From Thermoplasmata archaeon (GTDB lineage Archaea > Thermoplasmatota > Penumbrarchaeia > Penumbrarchaeales > EX4484-36): a DNA stretch of 18,888 nucleotides. Where the stretch lies: positions 1 to 18,888 of the forward strand of contig JAGHBW010000122.1 of the NCBI GenBank assembly GCA_021160765.1. Direction: 5' to 3'. Numbering within the stretch: position 1 is the stretch's first letter; each line of letters starts with the position of its first letter. This document shows positions 7,178 to 12,466 of this stretch, one piece after another. A program made the position numbers and the translations under genes. The notes beneath the pieces were generated by a model, which did not search any database, was not told the origin of the DNA, and saw nothing but the letters and a program-made list of their open reading frames with translations.

Positions 7178-8356
7178 ATGAAATCTATCATCAAGGGTGT
7201 ACTTGAGCGGGAAGAGAAGAAGGCGAAGGAAAAGATGGCTGCAGGTATGGGCTCTGCTGGTGGAGCTGAACCCCAGTACACACCCACCCAACCTGTACAG
7301 TCGGCACCCACACCAGTCCCACCCTCTTCCGATGATGAAGAGTTAAGAAGAGTTCTGGAAAGCCTCAAAACCAACATAAAGATCGTAGGGACTGGAGGGG
7401 CCGGGTGTAATACAATAAACAGGTTGGTAGAGGAGGGTGTAGTGGGTGCAGATATATATGCAATGAACACAGATGCACAGCACCTTCTCACCATCCACGC
7501 CCCACATAAGATATTGCTCGGTAAAAGAACCACCCGGGGGCTGGGTGCTGGGTCCCTACCACAGATAGGTGAGGAAGCCGCTAGAGAAGCTGAAGATGAG
7601 ATCAGAGCAGCCCTAATGGGGGCTGATATCGTGTTTGTAACGTGTGGATTGGGCGGTGGTACCGGAACAGGCTCAGCGCCGGTTATAGCGAGGATCGCCA
7701 GAGAAATTGGGGCGTTGGTTATAGCAATCGTCACCCTTCCCTTCTCCGCAGAAGGCATTGTCAGAATGCAGAATGCTGAATATGGTCTGGACAGACTGCA
7801 GGAACACACGGACACCATTGTAGTCATACCCAACGATAAACTTCTGGAGATCGTACCCAGACTGCCCTTGAATGCTGCGTTCAAAGTAGCCGATGAGATT
7901 CTTATGAGGGCGATAAAGGGGATTACTGAGATCATAACAAAGGTCGGCCTGGTTAACCTGGACTTTGCTGATCTGAAAACAATAATGAAAGGAGGTGGGG
8001 TGGCTATGATAGGAATCGGGGAGTCCGATGAAAAGGATGGTAAGGCAGAGAAGGCTGTGGATGAGGCCATAAACTCACCCCTACTTGAGGTGGATATCAG
8101 TGAGGCCACCGGGGCTCTTATAAACGTGACAGGGGGAGAGGATATGACGGTCTCGGAAGCAGAAGCTGTAGCAGAGATAATACACAAGAGGATTAACCCG
8201 CATGCGAAGATAATCTGGGGGGCTCAGATAGACCCGGAGTTAGGCGATACACTAAGGGTAATGATAGTATTAACAGGTGTGAAGTCAAAACAGATTCTGG
8301 GCAGGACCACCGGTAAGGTGGGCCAGTCCCGCTTTGGCATAGACTTCATCCGCTGA
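7178..8356 (+). CDS. ftsZ: Cell division GTPase FtsZ (FtsZ1 type)
   Basis: Tubulin-like GTPase that polymerises at the division site. 392 residues. GTP-binding signature GLGGGTGTGSAP lies at about residues 157-168 and the glycine-rich loop GTGGAGCNT at about 71-79. The T7 synergy loop NLDFADL (N260, D262, D265) supplies the residues that complete the GTP site of the next subunit. Overall the core resembles archaeal FtsZ1, and its place beside secE and spt5 is the usual euryarchaeal setting. The N-terminus is unusual: a charged helix (residues 1-24) followed by a Pro/Thr/Ser/Gln-rich linker (~25-52) before the GTPase domain starts near 63. The C-terminus ends in FGIDFIR after a short basic tail. 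The GAGGGG ribosome binding site sits six or seven bases before ATG. Confidence 0.96.
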   Translation: MKSIIKGVLEREEKKAKEKMAAGMGSAGGAEPQYTPTQPVQSAPTPVPPSSDDEELRRVLESLKTNIKIVGTGGAGCNTINRLVEEGVVGADIYAMNTDAQHLLTIHAPHKILLGKRTTRGLGAGSLPQIGEEAAREAEDEIRAALMGADIVFVTCGLGGGTGTGSAPVIARIAREIGALVIAIVTLPFSAEGIVRMQNAEYGLDRLQEHTDTIVVIPNDKLLEIVPRLPLNAAFKVADEILMRAIKGITEIITKVGLVNLDFADLKTIMKGGGVAMIGIGESDEKDGKAEKAVDEAINSPLLEVDISEATGALINVTGGEDMTVSEAEAVAEIIHKRINPHAKIIWGAQIDPELGDTLRVMIVLTGVKSKQILGRTTGKVGQSRFGIDFIR

Positions 8357-8385
8357 GAGGGGAAGAGGGTTGGAGGTAAGATAGA

Positions 8386-8640
8386 ATGGACATCATTGAA
8401 ATTGCCAGAGAGAGACAAAAGTGGCTTGACACAAAACTTAAGAACCTTGGAAAGGGGGGTGGGAAGAAGGGGTACATCAGGGTTCTGAAGATGGCTAGAA
8501 GACCCGACGGCGATGAGTACAGCAAAACAGTTCTTATAACAAGCCTTGGTATGGTTTTCATTGGTTTTCTAGGATTTGCCATATATCTACTGTGGACATA
8601 TTTACCCGGGGCGCTTATGAGATTCCTTGGGCTTGATTAA
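8386..8640 (+). CDS. secE: Preprotein translocase subunit SecE (Sec61-gamma type)
   Basis: 84-residue small clamp subunit of the SecYE(beta) protein-conducting channel in the cytoplasmic membrane. The N-terminal half is an amphipathic, basic cytosolic helix with the family pattern around RVLKMARRPDGDEY. The C-terminal half has a single membrane segment (about residues 46-70, SLGMVFIGFLGFAIYLLW). This one-membrane-segment form is the archaeal and eukaryotic version. The length is at the long end of the archaeal range because of a short Gly/Lys insertion (KGGGKKG). A GGAGGTAAG site precedes ATG. It lies between ftsZ and spt5, the standard archaeal order. Confidence 0.93.
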   Translation: MDIIEIARERQKWLDTKLKNLGKGGGKKGYIRVLKMARRPDGDEYSKTVLITSLGMVFIGFLGFAIYLLWTYLPGALMRFLGLD

Positions 8641-8665
8641 CTAAAGAAGGTGGGGGGTTTTAAAG

Positions 8666-9196
8666 ATGACAGAAGATGATGTTGGTCTTTTCTCAGACGA
8701 GAAAAAGGAAGAGAAAACTGAGGAAGAAGAGGTTATCTTCCCGGAAACTATTTTTGCAATAAAGACCGCTCTGGGCCATGAGAAAACCGTGGCGGATGCA
8801 TTGGCTAAGCGGGCAAGAAGGAAGAAATACCCAATTTATGCCATTTTAGCCCCACCGAAGCTGAGGGGCTACGTACTTGTGGAGGGAGTTCTCAACACAA
8901 AGGCGATAGAGGCTCTTATAAGGGGTATGGAGTACGTTAGAGGCATTATAGAGGGGGAGGCAACGCTGGAGGAGATTGAGCACTTTTTGGAACCTGCTCC
9001 CGCAGTGTCTGGAATAGGCGAGGGAGACATAGTGGAAATCATAGCCGGTCCATTCAAGGGCGAAAAGGCGAGAGTACAGAGAATAGACGAAGCTAGAGAG
9101 GAGATAACTGTGGAGCTGTTTGAGGCTATGGTCTCAATACCAGTTACCCTTAAAGGAGATCAAGTAAGGGTTCTTGAAAAAGAATCAAGAGAGTGA
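8666..9196 (+). CDS. spt5: Transcription elongation factor Spt5 (NusG family)
   Basis: Processivity factor that binds the RNA polymerase clamp across the cleft, normally with Spt4. 176 residues: an NGN domain (residues ~25-110, with the conserved IFAIKTALGHEKTVADALA start and RGYVLVE core) and a KOW domain (~115-170) with the signature GDIVEIIAGPFKGEKARVQ. Archaeal Spt5 is usually about 145-155 residues; the extra here is an acidic N-terminal tail of about 25 residues (MTEDDVGLFSDEKKEEKTEE). No later in-frame ATG precedes the NGN core, so the tail appears real. An AGGTGGGG site lies about ten bases before ATG. Neighbours secE and rpl11 are the usual ones. Confidence 0.95.
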   Translation: MTEDDVGLFSDEKKEEKTEEEEVIFPETIFAIKTALGHEKTVADALAKRARRKKYPIYAILAPPKLRGYVLVEGVLNTKAIEALIRGMEYVRGIIEGEATLEEIEHFLEPAPAVSGIGEGDIVEIIAGPFKGEKARVQRIDEAREEITVELFEAMVSIPVTLKGDQVRVLEKESRE

Positions 9197-9215
9197 CGTT
9201 TAAGAGGTGGATAAG

Positions 9216-9677
9216 ATGGCGGAGATAGTAGAACTGCTGGTGGACGGAGGTGAAGCCTCCGCTGGCCCGCCTGTAGGGCCAGCGTTGGGCCCCCTAGGCA
9301 TAAATGTAGGAGAGGTTGTGAAAAAGATCAACGAAATGACCGCAGCCATGAAGGGAATGAAAGTTCCCGTGAAAGTTATTGTGGACCCCACCACAAAATC
9401 CTTTCAAATTGAGGTGGGAACACCTCCAACCTCAGCGTTAATAAAAAAAGAGTTGGGGCTGGAGAAGGGCCCTTCCGATATGAGTCAGATGAAGCAGTTA
9501 TCCCTCAGCATGGAGCAGGTTAAGAAGATCGCTGAGATAAAGAAGAACAACATGCTCGCGAATGATTTGAAAGCTGCAATGCTTGAGGTAATAGGAACCG
9601 CCCTCTCAATGGGGATATCTGTTGAGGGAAAAGATCCCAGAGAAATCCAAAAGTTAATAAAGGAAGGGAAGTTATAG
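9216..9677 (+). CDS. rpl11: Ribosomal protein L11
   Basis: 153-residue L11, which binds the GTPase-associated centre of 23S rRNA at the stalk base. It has the Pro/Gly-rich N-terminal signature ASAGPPVGPALGPLGINVGE and the C-terminal rRNA-binding domain with IAEIKKNNMLANDLKAAMLE. Start choice: an upstream in-frame GTG at 9207 would lie inside the ribosome binding site GAGGTGG (9204-9210). ATG at 9216, five bases after it, gives the family-typical N-terminus MAEIVELLVDGG. It follows spt5 by 19 bases, and the rpl1 leader hairpin follows it. Confidence 0.96.
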   Translation: MAEIVELLVDGGEASAGPPVGPALGPLGINVGEVVKKINEMTAAMKGMKVPVKVIVDPTTKSFQIEVGTPPTSALIKKELGLEKGPSDMSQMKQLSLSMEQVKKIAEIKKNNMLANDLKAAMLEVIGTALSMGISVEGKDPREIQKLIKEGKL

Positions 9678-9700
9678 GGGGCGCCCAAATCACGCTTGAG

Positions 9701-9734
9701 TCGTAGGAGAGCCGTTGGCTCGCTTGGACTACGA
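9701..9734 (+). promoter_or_regulatory. Candidate L1-binding mRNA hairpin (autoregulation of rpl1)
   Basis: The rpl11-rpl1 gap folds as two stems around an asymmetric internal loop: lower stem TCGTAG (9701-9706) with CTACGA (9729-9734); 5' bulge GA (9707-9708); upper stem GAGCC (9709-9713) with GGCTC (9717-9721) and a GTT loop; 3' side of the internal loop GCTTGGA (9722-9728). Archaeal L1 represses its own mRNA by binding a copy of its 23S rRNA site with this architecture, including an AGGAG core that I recall from Methanococcus L1 mRNA and from 23S helix 76. The lower stem ends inside the rpl1 ribosome binding site GAGGTGA (9733-9739), so occupancy could block initiation. The fold is read by eye. 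Confidence 0.65.
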
Positions 9735-9745
9735 GGTGAGTAGCC

Positions 9746-10384
9746 ATGGACAGAGATAGGATCCTTAAAGGCATAAAAGAGGCCTTGGAGAAGGCCAAAA
9801 AGAGGAATTTTCAGGAGAGTGTAGAACTCGCTATTAACCTGAAAGATGTTGATCTCTCAAACCCAAAGAACAGGATAAACGAGGAGATCATTCTCCCCAA
9901 GGGAAGGGGAAAACCAATTAAGGTAGCAGTTTTCGCAGGGGAAGAATTGGCATATAAAGCCAAAGACGTGGCGGATCTTGTGATACCGGGGGATGAGATA
10001 TCCAAATTAGGGGAGGATAAAAAAAGTGCAAAACGACTTGCTTCTGAATATGACTTCTTCCTGGCAGAGACCACATTTATGCCCCTGATAGGTAAACACC
10101 TTGGTATTGTTTTGGGTCCCAGAGGGAAGATGCCAAGACCAATACCCCCTTCAGCAGATCCCAAACCCATCATAGAAAACTTGAGAAAGATGGTAAGGGC
10201 TAGAAGTAAGGATCGGGTGACGTTTCATGTGCCTGTTGGAATACGGGACATGTCCCCTGAGGACCTAGCTGACAACGTGGAAGCTGTTCTCAACAGAATT
10301 ATATCAAAACTAGAGCGCGGCGAGATGAACATCCGTTCAGCCTATGTGAAAACCACCATGGGCCCTGCAGTGAGGATCCTGTAA
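9746..10384 (+). CDS. rpl1: Ribosomal protein L1
   Basis: 212-residue L1, which forms the mobile L1 stalk at the tRNA exit site and in archaea also represses translation of its own mRNA. The family signature is present: FFLAETTFMPLIGKHLGIVL followed by GPRGKMPRPIPP (around residues 108-140). The C-terminal RNA-binding strand ends with YVKTTMGPAVRIL. Length is typical for archaea. The start follows GAGGTGA by six bases. The 68-base leader between rpl11 and this gene contains a hairpin that resembles the L1 rRNA site. The stop is one base before the rpl10 ribosome binding site, so rpl10 and rpl12 may be controlled together with rpl1. Confidence 0.97.
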   Translation: MDRDRILKGIKEALEKAKKRNFQESVELAINLKDVDLSNPKNRINEEIILPKGRGKPIKVAVFAGEELAYKAKDVADLVIPGDEISKLGEDKKSAKRLASEYDFFLAETTFMPLIGKHLGIVLGPRGKMPRPIPPSADPKPIIENLRKMVRARSKDRVTFHVPVGIRDMSPEDLADNVEAVLNRIISKLERGEMNIRSAYVKTTMGPAVRIL

Positions 10385-10397
10385 GGAGGTGATGGGG

Positions 10398-11408
10398 ATG
10401 GCACACGTAGCAGAATGGAAGTACAAGGAGGTTGAGAAGATCGCCGAACTCATGAAGAAATATCCAGTAGTAGGTATAGCCAGCATATACAAGATCCCCG
10501 CACCTCAGATGCAGAAAATCCGCAGGGAGCTGAAAGACCATCTATTAATAAGGGTTGTCAAAAACAATCTCATAAAATTGGCTATAGAGAAGGTGGCGGA
10601 GGAGAAGAAGGATATAAAGAAACTGGAGGATCTCATAGATGGCCCTACAGCGATAATTGCCTCCGATCTAAATCCCTTCAAACTCTTCAAGATCGTGATG
10701 GAAAAGAAGACCCCCATGCCTGCCAAGGGGGGGGACATTGCACCCCACGACATTGTAGTAAAGGAGGGGCCAACACCGTTCAAACCTGGTCCAATTGTAG
10801 GTGATTTCCAAAGGGCAGGAATACCAGCTGCCATTGACAAAGGAAAAATAGTTATCAGGAAGACCAAGACGGTGGTGAAGGAAGGCGAGGTAATATCGCC
10901 AGAACTCGCCCTTGCTCTGACAAAACTGGAAATCTATCCCTTTGAGGTCGGTCTGGACATAAGAGGTCTCTGGGAGGATGGAACGGTATTCACCCCCGAG
11001 AACCTTACAATAGACATTGACAAAATCCGAGGAGACTTTACAGCCGCAGCGCAGCACGCTGTCAACCTCTCCCTTGAGATTGGATATACGACACCTCTTA
11101 CAGTACCTCTACTCCTAGCTAAGGCCCACAGGGATGCTTTGGCAGTAGCACTCAGCGCAGCGGTTCTTGAGAAGGATGTTCTCCCAATCCTTCTCGGGAA
11201 GGCTTACAGCCAGATGCTCTCACTTGCATCCCGTCTTTCCGACGGACTAGATGAAGAGTTAAAAGAGGTATTAGGAAGTGCTCCCGCTCCGGCTGCCCCA
11301 GAGGAGCATCAGGGCGGTGGAGAGGAGAAAAAAGAGGAGAAGGAAGAGGAAGAGGAGGAGCCCTCTGAGGAAGAGGCGCTCTCCGGGTTAGGAGCCCTTT
11401 TCGGATAA
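10398..11408 (+). CDS. rpl10: Ribosomal protein L10 (P0), stalk base
   Basis: 336-residue archaeal P0. The N-terminal domain (residues ~1-100) binds the same rRNA region as L11, the middle domain (~110-230) is the archaeal/eukaryotic insert, and the helical region after it (~250-300) carries L12 dimers. The C-terminus is a Glu/Lys-rich hinge ending in PSEEEALSGLGALFG, the tail that recruits translation GTPases. Start choice: the ribosome binding site GGAGGTG (10385-10391) sits directly against ATG 10392 but six bases before ATG 10398, which gives MAHVAEWK, the family-typical beginning; 10398 is used. An eight-G run around 10729 stays in frame. Confidence 0.96.
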   Translation: MAHVAEWKYKEVEKIAELMKKYPVVGIASIYKIPAPQMQKIRRELKDHLLIRVVKNNLIKLAIEKVAEEKKDIKKLEDLIDGPTAIIASDLNPFKLFKIVMEKKTPMPAKGGDIAPHDIVVKEGPTPFKPGPIVGDFQRAGIPAAIDKGKIVIRKTKTVVKEGEVISPELALALTKLEIYPFEVGLDIRGLWEDGTVFTPENLTIDIDKIRGDFTAAAQHAVNLSLEIGYTTPLTVPLLLAKAHRDALAVALSAAVLEKDVLPILLGKAYSQMLSLASRLSDGLDEELKEVLGSAPAPAAPEEHQGGGEEKKEEKEEEEEEPSEEEALSGLGALFG

Positions 11409-11439
11409 TGGTAAAAAGCAAAAAAGGAGGTAGGTAGAG

Positions 11440-11760
11440 ATGGAGTATATATACAGCGCACTTCTCCTGCACTCTGCGGGGAAGGAGATAACGGAGGAAG
11501 CTATTGAGAAGGTTCTGAAGGCTGCAGGAGTCAAGCCGGATTCCGCAAGGATAAAGGCGCTCGTCGCCTCTCTTGCGGATGTCAACATAGAGGAGGCCAT
11601 CTCAAGCGCAGCCTTCGCACCTGCAGCTGCTGCGGCACCTGCGGCTGCCGCACAGCCTGCCGGAGGGCAGGAGGAGAAGAAGGAAGAGGAAAAGAAAGAG
11701 GAGGAAGAGGCTCCCTCCGAGGAGGAGGCTCTTTCCGGTCTCGGCGCTCTCTTCGGCTGA
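11440..11760 (+). CDS. rpl12: Ribosomal protein L12 (P1), stalk
   Basis: 106-residue acidic stalk protein that binds L10 as dimers and recruits elongation factors. It starts with the family pattern MEYIYSALLLHSAGKEITEE, followed by the dimerisation helices (to about residue 58), an Ala/Pro-rich hinge (~60-75), a Glu/Lys run, and the tail PSEEEALSGLGALFG. The last 15 residues are identical to those of L10, but the codons differ at many positions, so selection at the protein level rather than recent duplication explains this. An AAGGAGG site lies in the 31-base gap after rpl10. It is the last gene of the left-hand + strand cluster. Confidence 0.96.
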   Translation: MEYIYSALLLHSAGKEITEEAIEKVLKAAGVKPDSARIKALVASLADVNIEEAISSAAFAPAAAAAPAAAAQPAGGQEEKKEEEKKEEEEAPSEEEALSGLGALFG

Positions 11761-11772
11761 ACGGGATGAAAT

Positions 11773-11888
11773 GGGGGGCGTGGACCCCCCAAATGCTCCC
11801 AAAAGATGGAGCAAATGCCCCGACTACTTAGGGGTGACTACCCTATTTCCTAATTTTCATAATTTTGATTTCCCCATTTTGATTCCCC
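11773..11888 (+). terminator. Terminator region after rpl12, hairpins plus T-rich tandem repeat
   Basis: Three potential hairpins follow rpl12: GGGGGG/CCCCCC (11773-11778 with 11785-11790), TGCTCC/GGAGCA (11794-11799 with 11808-11813) and CCCC/GGGG (11818-11821 with 11831-11834). They are followed by T-rich sequence that includes an imperfect tandem repeat, ATTTTGATTTCCCC (11862-11875) and ATTTTGATTCCCC (11876-11888). Archaeal termination relies mainly on U-rich RNA. The position between convergent genes (rpl12 and the DUF402 gene, whose stop is at 11900) suits termination of the + strand operon. Nothing else is seen in this 139-base gap. Confidence 0.65.
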
Positions 11889-11899
11889 CACCACCCTTC

Positions 11900-12382
11900 T
11901 CATTCCCACATTTTAAGGATAACACCACACATCTCAAGTAGAGTTGTCGCCCTCTCCACAGCCCTATTTGCATTTTTCTCAAGTTCCCCCTTCATGACAT
12001 CAGCTCTTTTCCTTCCGTAAGCCCTCACTGCCTCCTCGTAATCCAAGGTTCTTCTTCCTGTAGGAAGGATAAGAACATCCAGATACAGATCTCTCCAAAC
12101 CACATGGTCCTCCCCCACAACCACGGAATCAGCTGCGTTCACATAGAAGCCCATAACCTCCTCCCCCTCCTCAACCCACAAATACACTGTCCACGGCTCT
12201 CCCTCCACAAAAACACCGTAGGATTTTGTTCCCCGGGGTATAAAGAGCCCTGGCAAATTGTAATCTCGCTCCGTTCTGTGTACAATAATCGCCCACCTCT
12301 CCCCCCTGCACAGCAGGGTTGAGGGGAAACGTCTTATTTCGCCCTCCGGGAGAACCTTGAGTTCGTCAAACCTCTGAGGCAT
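11900..12382 (-). CDS. DUF402 domain protein
   Basis: 160-residue protein that fits the DUF402 family (also called FAU-1/RNase G-E associated, with some members acting as nucleoside phosphatases). The diagnostic core is in the second half: YVNAADSVVVGEDHVVWRDL then YLDVLILPTGRRTLDYEEA, followed by a long helix with Lys, Arg and Asp. The N-terminal half has the beta-rich pattern with W32 and GLFIPRGTKS. Start choice: a TTG at 12383-12385 is in frame, but ATG at 12382 is preferred. No clear ribosome binding site is present; a TATA-like CCATTTTTATTC about 26 bases upstream suggests a leaderless transcript. It converges with rpl12 and follows the aor gene on the same strand, separated by a T-run terminator. 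The substrate cannot be inferred. Confidence 0.75.
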   Translation of the reverse strand: MPQRFDELKVLPEGEIRRFPSTLLCRGERWAIIVHRTERDYNLPGLFIPRGTKSYGVFVEGEPWTVYLWVEEGEEVMGFYVNAADSVVVGEDHVVWRDLYLDVLILPTGRRTLDYEEAVRAYGRKRADVMKGELEKNANRAVERATTLLEMCGVILKMWE

Positions 12383-12403
12383 CAATGGAGAATTACACTG
12401 ATT

Positions 12404-12415
12404 GAATAAAAATGG
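12404..12415 (-). promoter_or_regulatory. TATA-like element for the DUF402 gene
   Basis: Read on the minus strand this is CCATTTTTATTC, the best TATA-like match in the gap upstream of the DUF402 gene. Its centre lies about 26 bases before the ATG, the spacing expected when transcription begins at or next to the start codon. That agrees with the lack of a ribosome binding site there. Inference from motif and distance only. Confidence 0.4.
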
Positions 12416-12440
12416 TTGGGGACGGGGGACAACGAGAGGG

Positions 12441-12452
12441 CGAAAAAAAGAG
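12441..12452 (-). terminator. T-run terminator after the aor gene
   Basis: On the minus strand, about 20 bases after the stop of the oxidoreductase gene, the RNA would contain CUUUUUUUCG (seven U, from 12443-12449). U-runs of this kind end archaeal transcripts. It separates the oxidoreductase operon from the DUF402 gene, which then has its own TATA-like element. Confidence 0.5.
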
Positions 12453-12466
12453 AGTGGGTTGATTCA

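Noticed and set aside
7111..8187. 358-codon open frame on the minus strand opposite ftsZ
   Set aside because: It is Ser/Ile/Thr/Pro-rich without family motifs and lies fully opposite a gene with clear FtsZ signatures; long antisense frames arise easily opposite Gly/Ala/Glu-rich codons.
10724..10736. Eight-G run in rpl10 as a sequencing frameshift
   Set aside because: The reading frame and L10 family sequence continue normally on both sides.
11600..11730. Ala- and Glu-rich low-complexity DNA as a repeat element
   Set aside because: It encodes the normal hinge and acidic tail of archaeal L12.
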